Of a stretch of 64,000 nucleotides of DNA, positions 46,890-59,059 are shown one piece after another. Within the stretch, counting starts at the first letter, position 1. Every line of letters begins with the position of its first letter. The position numbers and the translations under genes are program-made. The notes beneath the pieces are model-generated. The model saw only the letters and a program-made list of their open reading frames with translations, did not search any database and was not told the origin of the DNA. The stretch spans positions 12,544,294 to 12,608,293 of the forward strand of contig NW_020312902.1 in assembly GCF_003265705.1 (NCBI RefSeq). Direction: 5' to 3'. This DNA comes from Callorhinus ursinus (Eukaryota; Chordata; Mammalia; Carnivora; Otariidae).

Positions 46890-47070
46890 ATGGTATAGAC
46901 CTTTAGGTTCAGACTGGCAGCACCAGGCACATGCCTGGAAGCTTGTTAGAAATACAGAAACTCTGCTCCTTCAGATTCACTATATAAGAAACTCCTTCCC
47001 CCCCCACCCCCAAGATTCCTAAGTGATTCCTCTGCACATAAAGTTTCAAACACACACCAAGATGGTTCAC
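46890..47070. repeat. MER5-like DNA transposon remnant
   Basis: 'GCCTGGAAGCTTGTTAGAAATACAGAAACTCTGC', then 'CTAAGTGATTCCTCTGCACATAAAGTTTCAAAC': a MER5A-like core and end. A C-run lies at 46999. Confidence 0.65.
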
Positions 47071-48345
47071 TTGAAGGAGTGCTCAGTGAAGCCAAGGAGG
47101 TTAGAGAAGCTTGGAAGACTAAGTGTAACAAGGAATTTCAACTTGAGTTGTAAAGAAAACAATAACAATCAAACTCCAACAAAATCAAAATAGGATCTTG
47201 AAGTGTACATATACACTTTGTAAACAATCATAAAGATGAGCAACAGTAAGAGACCAATGGTTTAAATACAAGTTATGAAGAACAAACTAGAAATTGAGGA
47301 CAGTTTATACATTAGTGCATTTCCCCCTTCCATTTGGAGGGAAGGTAGCCTAAAAAATACTTTAAAGATGTATCTGAAAATTACCTAAGAGCATCTTTTG
47401 AGAAAGACTAGCTTCTGTCAGGGTTAAAGAAGAAAGTTCTTGCCCCACTTTTAAAAAATTATGAATTCTTTAATTATGTGCCCAATAAGTACTTTAATTA
47501 CATCAAAGACAGTCAAAATATACAAAGCCAGCCTAGAGAAATAAGGCTAATAGGACTGCTGAATATAACACTTAGGATTTATTGGTATGCAGGCAGAAAA
47601 TACTGAAACTAGTTATTTTATATTTTAAATTTACATTACTATTCCTATTGCATAATATACATGATTGTTGTAAGTTTTTACGGTTGTATTGTCTATAATA
47701 AACAATGCATTGAGAAGTGCATACTGAAAAGTATTTTTACTCATGTGTTTCCCTATCCCAAAATTATACATTTACTGGTTTTAGTTTACTATTTTTATCT
47801 CTTTTCCCCCAAAAGTTTGCCAATAGTTTACTACTTGATTAAGTCTATGAAACAGTAATGTAATGATTTTTTTTCCTTTTTTATTTAGGAGAAATGCTGT
47901 GTCTCCAAGTATGAGCAATTGCTTTTTTAAGAGATTCTTTCAGCGATTGTCATTGATAAATTATACCAATAAGCCTTGTTTTTAACCTTATCCAATCTCC
48001 TATGTAAGACCCCAAAATTACCATATAACTAGGTAGACCGGAGCAGCAGCAGATAAAAGTACACGTACTTCATAATGACCAAATACACATATTGTTTAGA
48101 CCTAGTTGTCTCTAAATAAATGTTGGTTAATAGGTTGATAGCTACTTACCTCCCAGGCACAATGTAGAATTTAAATGCATTTTTCCTCAGAGAATATTCC
48201 CTAGCTTTCCTTAATCAGATTCTCCTAGCGTTTTGTGAAACCTTAGGAGGGCACAAGACTACACCTACTTGTTCAGAACAAGGGTGGAATCTAGCTATCT
48301 GTCTTTATCTAAAAGTGCCCCAGGGCTTCTAACGCATTTTAAAGT
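47071..48345. other. Unclassified AT-rich sequence
   Basis: No gene or young repeat. The end (48300-48363, 'GCATTTTAAAGTTTGAAAACCAATG') has a weak MER5-like terminus. Confidence 0.4.
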
Positions 48346-48363
48346 TTGAAAACCAATGATTTC

Positions 48364-48583
48364 GGGGTGCCTGGGTGGCTCACTTAGTTAAGGGTCTGCC
48401 TTTGGCAAAGGTCATGATCCTGGGGTTCTGGATCAAGCCCCACATCCAGTTCCCTGCTCAGCAGGGAGCCTGCTTCTCCCTCTCCCTCTTCCCCTCCCAA
48501 ACCCCCCAACCCCACCCCCCACTCCGCTCACATGCATGCACATGCTTATGCTAGCACACTCTCTTTTGCTCTCAAATAAAATC
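48364..48583 (+). mobile_element. Can-SINE (SINEC), sense
   Basis: Head GGGGTGCCTGGGTGGCTCAC, an expanded C-rich middle (48490-48525), and ends CTCAAATAAAATC without a long A-run. The TTGAAAACCAMTGATTTC duplication lies at 48346-48363 and 48584-48601 (one mismatch in 18). Confidence 0.94.
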
Positions 48584-48601
48584 TTGAAAACCACTGATTT
48601 C

Positions 48602-50689
48602 AAGATCTTTACCTTGATAGTTTCCTTTCAGGACCAAAAGCATACCACAAAATTTTTGCAATCATTATTCCCTGAATTTCCATACCTTTCTAATGAAATT
48701 ATTCTGGAAGGATATAGCATACTATACTGATTATTGACATCTTGTTTTGGTAGTTAGCCAGTTATCAAAATTTATTGTACAGTGGGGTAAATATTGACCT
48801 CAGCATTGGCCTATCATTTACACATTAACTGCGTTCATCTTTTCTGCCTCAGCAAGAGACAATGGATGGGTCTCTAACTGTGGCCACACTGATTTAACCA
48901 TTTACCTGAAATATGTTAGAGGAATTGAAAGCAATGCTATTGATGAGAAGAGTAGAAAAATTGATTTATATAGCAAGGTAAATGGCCAATATTAAAAAAA
49001 ATACACCAAATGTACTTGCATTTGATTTAAAAAAAAAACTTCAATCATAAAACTCAGATGACCAAACAAAAACAAAAGCATACAAGAAAAATCTGAATAT
49101 AGAGTTTATCTTTATGATAGAAGTATACCAATGTTTACAACAGAGGTCAGTGAATCTTTATGGAATGAACAAACCTATTTCCAAAAGAAACGTTGTCTGT
49201 TCCTATCAGCAAATACAATACTGAGAGGTAGTCTTCTAAGGGGAAAAGTAAAGATAAAGAAGGAAAACAATGTCAGTGATGGGCACTGTGGGGTTCTGCC
49301 AGAGTCTCCCCAGAAACACGAAGAAAAGAACTCTTCATTTCAAGTAAATCTGAGTCTAATACTAAGAAGCTTGCTGTAAGGGTTAAGGTGATGGGGCCCT
49401 GGAAGGTGGAACAGGGCAAGTGGAGTGGAAGCAGTAGAAACTGCGGTCGGATAATAGGACATCCCCAGCTCTGCCTTGTGCACGCTCAGACTTTCTTCAA
49501 ACAAAACACAGCCATCCTTTCTGAAGAGACCGATGCTTCAGGGGGATGGTTTTTGTTTTGAGGCGTTTGGGATTTTTGGGGGGGGTACTGACTGGTTTTG
49601 AGTTTTCTCCTACATTGATCCACCTTATCTTTTCTACATTAAACATCAGCCAAGGAGCCTCGATAATCTATAAACACCCTTTTGAAAAAGGGTGCTTCTG
49701 AAACCTAGGGCATCATTCTCAAAAGCACCTGGAATGTCCCTCCAGGATGGCATTTCTCTCTGCTCTCTGCAGGAAGATCCCAACCTGCGTGTGTGGCAGC
49801 ATCATTTGTCCTCATGGTTCTTGAGAGGCATTTGGGAAACCTGATTTCATCTCTGGGTAGAGCTGCCACACAAGGAAGTGACCTACAGATGACATGTCAG
49901 ACAGTCACTCTACTGGGGAAAAGGCAAAAGCTGCCATGTCCCCTGGAAGTTTCCCCAGTGGTATTGGGCTTCTTTGTGAGCTGCTCCCAATCATTAGTTT
50001 TTAGGAGGTATATTCCTGGCTGTCAAGCCCCAATGCTGCCTCATTTACACAGATAAGGAGTTCTAATAAGATACTTAGAAAGTCACTTATACCATAAGGT
50101 ATTCACATTATCTCAAGACATTTCTATTTGGCTAATAGGAAATGAAAGTGTGGATTAATGCCTTTTGCATGCCATTAAAAACTTGAGAGGGAGAAGCCTC
50201 ATTTTGGCCACCAGGGGCCTTCTTCTCATGTCTGTTCAGTGCTGTCTCAGCTCATCTCCTTCGGTGCTTTCAAAAAGCTAAGGATGAATTTTGACTTCAT
50301 AGAAAATGAGTTTAAACCAGAAAGTCCATGTGGTATCCAAACTTTGGATTACTGCCATAGCACGTTGCATTTCACCTTTGATTTAAAGATCGAGAACATG
50401 TGGCTTCCTAAAAATGAAAAACTCTTTTGCTCAATTCCCAAAAGGCTAATGCAAGCAGCTGTTAAAGGAGAAATAAACAGGCAGACGCCAGAATTCCAGA
50501 TAAGCCAAACTTCATACAATTGGGTCACTGATTACCTCTCTGTAACTCTGAGGAGTCAGGGTAGCAAATGGGTCTCCTTCTCTCTTTAGCTGAACCCTGA
50601 TCAGATATATAATTGCTGTGTATAGTTTTAAGTATAAATCCTACAGAATATGAAATTGGTGAAACTAATAACAAAATATGGTAAAGGTA
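48602..50689. other. Unclassified sequence, repeat-poor, no proven gene
   Basis: The longest frame is 50239-50589 (plus, 116 residues), with no domain, signal peptide or splice context that I can recognise, so it is not called a gene. A CTCF-like word lies at 50205-50219. Confidence 0.45.
50205..50219 (+). promoter_or_regulatory. CTCF-like motif, candidate
   Basis: TGGCCACCAGGGGCC matches the core CCACCAGGGGGC consensus of CTCF sites with one G missing. Single motif matches are common by chance, so occupancy is unknown. Confidence 0.3.
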
Positions 50690-50890
50690 ACAATGAGTGA
50701 TTAAGAACCAGGCATGGTGCCAAGTGTCTTATATGTAGGATTTCATCAAATCCTACTAAACTTGGAAGGCAAGAACTAGTATGTTAGCCCATTTTAAAGA
50801 TAAGGAAAGTTAAGTTGCTAACTTTAGTGAAAGAGGTGCTATTAGAGAAACAAGTAGTCTGAGTCTTTAGCCTACAGCTTTAGCTGCACT
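50690..50890 (+). repeat. MIR SINE
   Basis: 'AAGAACCAGGCATGGTGCCAAGTGTCTTATATG', 'TTTCATCAAATCCTACTAAAC', 'CCCATTTTAAAGATAAGG', then 'GTCTGAGTCTTTAGCC': sense MIR in order. Confidence 0.75.
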
Positions 50891-52353
50891 TAAAAAAAAA
50901 AATAAAATAAAGGTAATCAGCAATTAATTTTCTAAAGGGAATTTTCCCATTGGACGAATGCTTCAATATTTGCCCAAATAAAGGATTTCTCAAACAGTAT
51001 CAAGATGCATATATAGATATTGAAACCTTTGCGGCTCTAACAAGCCCTGTCAGCAGATGGTGGGGACCCCAAAGAACAGCCTTGCTCAGCCGAGGTCAAA
51101 CCACCTGAAGATGAAGTTTGAAGGTCTATTCAAGTACATTAAAATGCTCCTCCAAGGTTATAAGTCATGGAAAGTAGGAACGATGCCACTTAGAGATAAT
51201 TGGCAGGGCTATATTGGGGTGGGGTTACATGGCTTTCTTACAGGAGGGGCTGCTTTTCCTTTCACTTAGCATCCAAGTCATAACCTACATTTTCATTTTT
51301 TTTTTTTTGAGATAGTGTTTTAGTGGGTGGATTCAAGGCAAAGTTTCACCATGTGAAAAGTGACCCTTCTCTTTCTAGCTCCTAAACTGATGCCTACTCC
51401 CTCCTCAGAGCCCTATTTTATGTACTACAAAGGACTGGAGATTTGTAGGCCATCTGCCACATGGGGAATGTAGCTCCCACCAAAGTCCATGCTCTTCATT
51501 TTCCCATCCTGGAGACCCCGTGCCTCGCCGCAGGCAGCCATCCCAGCAAGGAAAACAGTCCCTGACTTATCATGTAAAGAGAAAGCCTTAGACTGAGGAG
51601 AAGCAGGCCATAAGTTACCAGCTTAATTAAGCCATTACAGTTTTTAGGGTTTTTTAAATATAGGCAATTTGAATATATAATTGAACCTGAGCACAGCCTC
51701 ATCCTATGTTTCCTGCTCAGAACCAGATTGTTATGGACAACAGCTGGAGTAACCTTCTGGGAGGACAGAGTCAGTTCCTCATGGTCACTGTGGTCTCCAC
51801 GATGGATTTATGAGGTGGCTTCTTCTCTTGGCTTGGCCCCAAAGTGGGGGGGCTTGACCCCTTGAAATGTCAGGTACAGAGGTCAACCCCACAGACAGTG
51901 CTGGATGTTCAGCTTATCCCCCATGTTCTCAGGAAGGATATACCACATGTTCTTCTATAGAGAAGCCTACAGAATGGGCTTGGGGGAAGCATTGTCTTTA
52001 GAAAAATAATTCTCCACTCCAGCCTTGAGGTTAGAGAGAGGGAGCTAAGATCACAGTTTAATGTTCTTTAAGTATGACTAGCAGAGCGTGAGGTCAATCT
52101 AAATCTCTCCTTGGGAGCAAGTGTACATTTGGAGAAAGTGCAAGAAGTGCATCACTTATGCTATGACCCTAACTCAGCACTTCCAGGATTAGGTGATTTT
52201 ACTAGTTGATAGCTGTTTACTCCAACAGGGTAGAATATTTCTTGTTTAACAACATATTCAGTGCATTAGTTTTTATCTCAGATTAACTCTAATCCCCGCT
52301 GTCTTCAATACACAGAGATCAACAAGTATATACATACTTGGAGATGTTAAGAG
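50891..52353. other. Unclassified sequence, no gene seen
   Basis: Contains a T-run near 51297-51309. No family recognised. Confidence 0.4.
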
Positions 52354-52363
52354 AAATTTCGCT

Positions 52364-52455
52364 GTGCTCCCTTGGGCAGCATGTGTACTAAAATTGGAAT
52401 GATATAGAGAAGATCAGCATGGCCCCCGCACAAGGATGACATGTCAATTCATGAA
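52364..52455 (+). pseudogene. U6 snRNA retropseudogene, 5' part of a U6/L1 chimera
   Basis: 92 bp aligning to the 5' 92 or so nucleotides of U6: GTGCTC start, GGCAGCA, TACTAAAATTGGAA, ATAGAGAAGAT, AGCATGGCCCC and GCACAAGGATGACA, with about ten substitutions (e.g. CCCTTGGGC for CGCTTCGGC). The last ~15 nt and the oligo-U end are missing. The sequence passes directly into sense L1 at 52456. There is no upstream proximal element or TATA at the usual U6 promoter spacing, so this is not a functional gene. Confidence 0.93.
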
Positions 52456-53886
52456 ACCATCAGGCATAAGCCCTGAAACTATGCAACTCTCAGAAAACAT
52501 AGGTGGTAAACTCCTTGACGTTGATCTTAGCGATGAATTTTTTTTGATTTCTCAACACAAGCAAAACCAACAAAAGTGAGATGAAACATGCGGGACCAAT
52601 TCAAACTGAAAAGCTCTGCATAGCAAAGGAAACCAAGACAATGAAAAGACAACCTAGCAAATGGTTGTATCTGATAAGGGGCTAGTATTCAAGACTTATC
52701 AAGAATTCATGCAGGGGCACCTGGGTGGTTCAGTTGGTTAGGCGACTGCCTTCGGCTCAGTTCATGATCCTGGAGTCCCAGGATCGAGTCCTGCATCAGG
52801 CTCCCTGCTCAGCAGGGAGTCTGCTTCTCCCTTTGACCCTCCCCCCTCTCATGCTCTTTCTCTCTCTCCAATAAATAAATAAAATCTTTAAAAAAAAAAA
52901 AACTCATGCAGCTCGATAGTCATAAAAACAGGCTGGTTAAAAAATGGGCAGAGGATCTGAATAGACATTTCTCTAAAGACGACATGCAGAAAACGGGTAC
53001 AGGTAAAGGTGTTAAAAGTCACTAATTATCAAAGAAATGCAAATCAAAAGCACTAGATTCCACCTCCCATTTGTTAGAAAGGCTGTCAACAAGGAGACAA
53101 GAACTAAGTGTTGGTGAGGACGGGGAGAAAAGAGAAATTTAGCACATTGTTATAGAAATGTACACTGGTGCAGCCATTATGGAAAACACTATGGAGATTC
53201 CTCAGAAAACTAGAACTATCCTACGATCTAGCAATTCCACTTTCTGGATATTTACCTTAAAAAAAACAAACAACACTAACTGGAAAAGATATGTACACCA
53301 TGTTCACTGCAGCATTATTACAATAGTCAAGTTATGGAAACAACCTCAGTGTCCATTGATGGATAATGTTTACATACATGCATGCACACACATATATGAT
53401 GGAATATTATTCCACCACAGAAAAGGAGGAAATTGTGCCATTTGCAACAACACAGATGGATCTTGAGGGCATTGTCAGAAGGGGGGAAAAAAAAACCTTA
53501 GGATCTCATATGTGAAATCTTAGAAAAACAAACTCAGATACAGAGAACAGATTGGTGGGTGCCAGATGCAGGGAGTGGAGGTATGAAAGAAATGCATGAA
53601 AGCGGTCAAAAGGTACAAACTTCCAGTTTTAAAATAAATCATGAGGATGTAATGTATAGCATGATGACTATAGCTAATAGTACTGTGTTGCATATTTAAA
53701 AGTTACTAAGAAAATAGATCTTAAAAGTTCTCATCACAAGAAAGAGAAAGTAACTATGTAGGGTGAAGGATAACTAGATTTGTTGTGATCATTTCATAAC
53801 ATGCACAAATATCGAATCATTATTTTGTACACCTAAAGCTAATATAAGGCTATGACAATTACACCTCAATAAAAAATAAAAATTAA
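52456..53886 (+). mobile_element. L1 LINE 3' part, fused to U6, sense
   Basis: Begins in ORF2 C-terminal sequence ('AAGCCCTGAAACTATGCAACTC', 'GAAAACATAGGTGGTAAACTCC'), continues through 'TAAAAAATGGGCAGAGGATCTGAATAGACATTTC', 'GCAGCCATTATGGAAAACAC' and 'GATGGAATATTATTCCACC', and ends in a 3'UTR with 'CAATTACACCTCAATAAAAAATAAAAATTA'. AAATTTCGCT before U6 (52354-52363) and AAACTTTTGCT after the tail (53887-53897) look like a decayed target-site duplication enclosing U6 plus L1. A SINE sits inside at 52715-52900. Confidence 0.9.
52715..52900 (+). mobile_element. Can-SINE (SINEC), sense, inside the U6/L1 chimera
   Basis: Starts GGGCACCTGGGTGGTTCAG, ends AAATAAATAAAATC plus A-run. Duplication AAYTCATGCAG at 52704-52714 and 52901-52911. 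It post-dates the chimera. Confidence 0.94.
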
Positions 53887-53897
53887 AAACTTTTGCT

Positions 53898-54345
53898 GGG
53901 TACGTGCTTCTGATAAAAGAGTCCCAATCCCATACCACCCTTTCAGCTGCTGGCAGTCATGTGGCCTCTCCTTTAAACTAGTTCAACCTGAGAGCTAGAA
54001 GGGGCGGGGATTAGGGTTGAACAAGGAAGAGAGGTGATACGGGTTGGGAGAAATGGCCTGTAATGGGTCACAGAGGAAAATGTTAAGAATCAGTGAATCC
54101 GCAGGTTTCCTCCAGTTCTAGTAATTCTTTGTATTAGCTCAGTATTTTCATAGTGATGAAACAGTTTGTGTTTTTCGATCATCCTAAATATTCCATTGAC
54201 GTTGGCATTAAATCACATGTCTAAAGTAAAGTTAATAAAATCTCAGAAGTAGGTATTTTTAGGTCAGATTATACACACACACATATACATACAAATAAAC
54301 ATTCTATATATATGCACAATATGCATTATATTATATATATGAGAC
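53898..54345. other. Unclassified, ending in a TA/CA-rich patch
   Basis: 54270-54345 is low complexity (short CA and TA runs). Otherwise nothing is recognised. Confidence 0.45.
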
Positions 54346-54361
54346 AAAGAGAGAAATTCTT

Positions 54362-54610
54362 TTTTTTTATTTTTTTATTGTTATGTTAATCACCATATAT
54401 TACATCATTAGTTTCTGATGCAGTGTTCCATGATTCATTGTTTGTTCATAACACCCAGTGCTCCATGCAGAATGTGCTCTCCTTAATACCCATCACCAGG
54501 CTAACCCATCCCCCCACCCCCCTACCCTCTAGAACCCCCAGTTTGTTTTTCAGAGTCCATCATCTCTCATGGTTCGTCTCCCCCTCTGACATACTCCCCT
54601 TTTCTTCCTC
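54362..54610 (-). mobile_element. L1 3' end, antisense, young-looking
   Basis: T-rich start, GTTAATCACCATATATTACATC, AACACCCAGTGCTCCATGC, CTCCTTAATACCCATCACC, the C-rich run and TCAGAGTCCATCATCTC. Flanked by a perfect 16-bp duplication AAAGAGAGAAATTCTT at 54346-54361 and 54611-54626. Confidence 0.95.
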
Positions 54611-54626
54611 AAAGAGAGAAATTCTT

Positions 54627-55183
54627 AAGAGATTAGAAGCCAAGTTCCATACTTCCTAATATAAAGCTAGATTAACTTGAACTTCAATCTTACTTGTGTT
54701 CACATAGAGGATTATGGTCTGCTTTTCCAAATGGTAGCCTCCCAGAAGAATTTTCTATAAACCCCAAATGGTGTGTCCACCTGCCCTCCCTTTTTCCTAC
54801 TAAAAGGTTAACTCAGTTGAATCCATTTTATGTAAACTTGGTTGAACGAAAACTTGGATTTGTTAAAACATACACAATGATGTGCATTTGAAATGGACAC
54901 TCTGGAAATCTTCTTTAGAGAATGTGTTCTTTAATGAGCTTAAATGCTTGGATTAAAAGAAAACTAAAATTCATGCAGTTTTCCAAGTAAACACCCTGCA
55001 TTATAGGAGAACTATGCCAGTGCTGTCCCCTGTGTTTGCAGTGGAGAAAGTGTGCCAAATAAGGATAAGTAAATATTCTTTACTCTTGTTTAGGAAGTTA
55101 AATTCCAAAGAAACTTTCCCTGAAATATGTTAGCATACAATAGGTAAATTTTTGAGTATCTTAAAATTATGCTAGTGTTCTCC
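54627..55183. other. Unclassified sequence, no gene seen
   Basis: No recognised element. Confidence 0.4.
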
Positions 55184-55376
55184 CTTTTTTTTTTTTTTTA
55201 AGATTTAAAGATTTGAGAGAGAGAGAATACAAGCTGAGTCGGGTGGAGCAGAGGGAGAAACAGGCTCCCCGCTGAGCAGGGAGCCTGACTCAGAGCTCCA
55301 TCGCAGGACCCTGACCTCATAACCTGAGCCAAAATCAAGAGCCGGATGCTTAACTAACTAAGCCACCCAGGTGCCC
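55184..55376 (-). mobile_element. Can-SINE (SINEC), antisense, older
   Basis: A T-run, AAGATTTAAAGATTTGAGAGAG, a GC-poor body, and the head ending CCACCCAGGTGCCCC. The 'AAAATCAAGAGCCGGATGC' subtype marks an older class. No clear target-site duplication was found. Confidence 0.9.
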
Positions 55377-55822
55377 CAGGACATGTATTTTTGATGTGTA
55401 CCTTACACATAGTAGCACTTGATAAATCCTTGTTTTGAATCATCCTTGATAAGAGGAACACTAAAAAGCAAAACCTATGGGATATAATGAAAGGAAGAAA
55501 ATAATAGTGCAGATGGTCAAATCTAAAAGGATAGGGTAAGTCAGTGATGCTCTGTCCCCCCTTTGCCAGCCCCAAGTTCTACCAACTCACATTTTGAATC
55601 CTCTGAATTTCTTCAGTTCCTTGGGCCACATGGGAGAACATGCTGTATTTCCAAATGCACCCAACCAGCTATCCAAACACCTTCAAAGTTGAGATCCCTT
55701 GCTTTGAAATGAGCTCAACAACTCCTGCAACTCCCGAAACTGTGGTTAGTGAGTGCTGCATGGTATCATATATAGTAACTCCACGCCTTACAGCCAAATG
55801 CCATTGGTTCAATTACCCAGTA

Positions 55823-56021
55823 CAGTGGTTCTCAAACTGTAACAAGTATCAGAATCACCTGAAGGGCTTTTAAAAACACACAGGGCTAGATTCCACCCCC
55901 AGAGTTTCTGATTAAGGAGGTCTAGACTGGGACCCAAGAATTTCATTTCTAACAAATTCCCAGGTGCTATTGAGGCTGCTAGTGTAGGGTATGGGGGCAA
56001 CATTTTTGAGGATCTCTGGTC
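55823..56021 (+). mobile_element. MER5-type hAT DNA transposon
   Basis: Begins CAGTGGTTCTCAAACTGT, followed by 'GTATCAGAATCACCTGAAGGGC', 'CCACCCCCAGAGTTTCTGATT', 'AACAAATTCCCAGGTGCTATTG' and a decayed right terminus 'TTTGAGGATCTCTGG'. Non-coding. Confidence 0.85.
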
Positions 56022-57694
56022 TAGGGGGCCCAATTGCTTTTCAGATGAATAAGAACTTTTCTAGAAACATCTGTCAGCAAAAGTCCTTGGCACTTCTGAC
56101 CTCAGTGAGGATTTGAGTAGGTATAATAGGGGCATGGACTATGAGCAAGAGGTGAGAAGGTCAAGTGCATTAGATTTCTATTCCATCCATCCTCAAGCTC
56201 TAGGGCTGAGAACTACAGGTATTCTAGGTGCCCAGTGGGTTTTCAGGTAATTAAGCTTTTAAAGGATGAAGTCTGCCAGCTTGCAATTTGAAGGCAAGCA
56301 GGCAAAAGCTTGTGAGAGAAAAAAGATACGGCCTTAAGGTGCTTGCCCAGAAGCTTTGAATTTATCTGATCTAACCAGGTCATGACTTGAGGGGGATGAA
56401 ATTCTGCTTGTTAAAATAATCACTTACATTTCCTAACATTTGGGTAGAAGACCTCAGGGAAAGGTAGTTCTCTTTAAACTCTGCGGATTTGTGGATTGCA
56501 TCCCCTCACAGGTGTAGCCCTTGGAGACTATGTAATTAAGAAAATGGAATAGTATAGGAACATCTGCATACAGAGTTAAGATGATTGGAACGAATCACAC
56601 ATCCGTCATAGAGGAACTGATGTTAGGCATATATAATCATAGCTTGATTATCAAACTATCCTAAATAGAAATAGAAGTGGGATACAAAATAAAGAGAGCT
56701 TTCTGAGCTAAGGGTTAAAGGACAAATAGAAAGCAGGTGTTCCTAAACAGAGCTTTACTGTTGCATTTATCTGCACTACTCGTGTAATTTAGAAAGAGAT
56801 GCATTCATTGTATAGTCTTTGTGGAAGCATGGTTTTATTTCTCATCCTTGTTCTCCTTTCCTTTTTCAATTTGACAGATACAACCTGAGTCCCTACTTGT
56901 GCAAAACAGTGCACTAGATGTTTTTTGGATACAAACATAAGTAGGACATGTAAGCCTCTACTCCCTCGTAAGAGGCCATAATGCTTGTCAAATTACAAAG
57001 TGTAGTAGAAAGCCACCAACACACAGAAAGAGGTACAAAAGGTATGATTTGAGGAATGTGAAAGAGGGGTTATCATGTGTTCCTCTTACAGAAACCCTTC
57101 ATTAAGAGAATCACCTCAACTCAACAAGAGGCTCGATGAGACGAGAACCATAACTGTAGGTATCAATTAAATTAATGATGCATTTTCCACAATGACTCCA
57201 CAATTAGTAGGAGAGCCAGATAGTCCAAGATTCAGAAATAGAAGATTAAATACCCTCCTCCTTAAAATTAATCCCCATGACCCGAGCTTTGAGTCACACA
57301 GGTACCCTAATCCCTTAGCCAATGTCTTCAGACTACAGCCTGTTAGACTCTGATCTAGTCCCTTGACCTACGTACCTGGGCTGTATGTATGCTCTTAACA
57401 TGTTTTGTCTTGATATTCTTCCTTCCTGTGGGTGCAGAATCTCTTTATTGCTTTTGTACTGTCCAGGATGTCTCTTCTATTTCTTTCTTTGAAAAGCAAG
57501 CTATACCACTTTCTTCCCTCAGAAACAAAACTTGAATTCAATTGCTTTTTCATGAGGACTAAAATGTACAATCCTAAATACAAATGTTAGGGGATACCTG
57601 GAGTCCCCTTATAATTTGGGATATCTGGAGTCCTGAAAAGACAGTGATAGAGGATGCATGTAAGCCCTCCTGCATACCTTGTAACTGTGTGTTC
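56022..57694. other. Mostly unclassified, with an L2-like fragment
   Basis: 56870-57000 ('ACAACCTGAGTCCCTACTTGTGCAAAACAGTGCACTAGATG', 'GGATACAAACATAAGTAGGACATG') resembles an L2 3' block. The rest is unassigned, with no gene-like frame. Confidence 0.45.
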
Positions 57695-57710
57695 AAGGGA
57701 GCTGGGATTT

Positions 57711-57966
57711 TTTTTAAGTATTTATTTATTCATTTGTTTATTTATTTATTTAGAGAGAGAGAGGGAGAGAGAGAGAGCAGGGGAAGGGGCTTTCTCTCCT
57801 TGAGGAGAGAGTGTGAGGAACAAAGACAATCCCAAGCAGATTCTGCACTGGGTGTGGAGCTGAATGCAGGGCTTGATCTCATGACTCCAAGATCATGACC
57901 CTGAGATCATGACCTGAGAGGAAATCAAGAGTCGACGCTTAACCAACTGAGACAGCCAGGTGCCCC
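57711..57966 (-). mobile_element. Can-SINE (SINEC), antisense, older and longer
   Basis: T-rich tail with ATTTATTTATTTAGAGAGAG, a body with an internal partial repeat ('GATCATGACC' twice around 57892-57922), and the head ending 'GACAGCCAGGTGCCCC'. The flanks AAGGGAGCTGGGATTT (57695-57710) and AAGAGAGCAGAGATTT (57967-57982) are a decayed duplication (13 of 16). Confidence 0.9.
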
Positions 57967-57982
57967 AAGAGAGCAGAGATTT

Positions 57983-59050
57983 GAAGAAGACTTCAAATGG
58001 TTGGTAGCATTTGAAATCATTTTAAAGCAAAATGTGGTGGGGATATTTGTATAATAAAATAGGCTTATGCATAAAGTATGGTGTTTTTTTCTAGACACTG
58101 AGAGTATTGTAATATTTACCTCATCTACCCTTCATGTGTGGGCTATCCAAATGACCGGCAAGTCAATCTAAGCCCAAAACTTCTGTCCCTGCTGCTTGGG
58201 GCATTGACATTAGCTGTTTGATCAGTTCATTCTGTTTCTAGTTCTCAATTTAAAAAAAAAAACATTAATAAATAAGTCTCACTTTTGAACATTCTACATA
58301 GGGTTTTAATTTTCTTGCACCATTTTAGGAATTGGATTAAATGTTAGTCAATTGAAAATCTGTTTTGGAATGGAGTTAGGATAATTACAAAGCTTTGTGC
58401 AGGGAAATTTTGTGTGGAACTGGTCTCCTTCTGAATTACATTGTTATTTTTGAGGAAAGAGGGCAAGTGATTTTTTTCATTAGCTAGCTCAGTGACCAAC
58501 ACCATCAGCTGGCTGGACAATTTCCAATAATTAAAATTGTTTCCCAAGTATACCCTGATAATCAACCACAAAAATATCATCAGTGATCCTCCCATGTTCA
58601 TTTTGTTAGGGATCAGTTGGGGATAGTCCCCGACCTTAGAACTGAACACATGGAATGATATCTTACCACCTAATTTATCACAACATATTCTTGTGTGATA
58701 AAAGATGTCATCCAAATGACATAGTTTCTGCGTTATGTGCCGTGGGCGTAGTCCTCAGAAATGGAGTTGAGGAGCGGGACCAGATCCAGCGATGTTACCC
58801 ATCAGTGAACTCCTTCCTGTTCAGCTCCATTGGATCACTTCATTTTGAGTACCATGGCAACTCCATCAGTAGGATTCAAAAGAGAGCCTGAAGCGTTCAA
58901 AAGATTGACTCAGCACCCTTAGCGTCCTTACTTTCATGTGCACTGGTGAAGAACTGGGTCTCAGACCAAGAGCCTTTCTCAAACCCCCACCCTTACAGCC
59001 TCACCATAATTATATGCCTTGAAACCATCAAGGTAATTTCATTATGCCCT
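57983..59050. other. Unclassified sequence, no gene seen
   Basis: No named repeat. The minus frame at 58344-58715 (123 residues) has no recognisable domain or context. Confidence 0.4.
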
Positions 59051-59059
59051 TTGACTCTA

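Noticed and set aside
50239..50589. 116-residue open frame in unique sequence
   Set aside because: No recognisable domain, signal peptide, repeat or splice context. A frame of this length is expected by chance in 64 kb.
52364..52455. Functional U6 snRNA gene
   Set aside because: The 3' end is missing, there are about ten substitutions, no proximal promoter element or TATA is at the expected distance, and it is fused to L1.
58344..58715. 123-residue frame on the minus strand
   Set aside because: No recognisable domain or context; probably chance.
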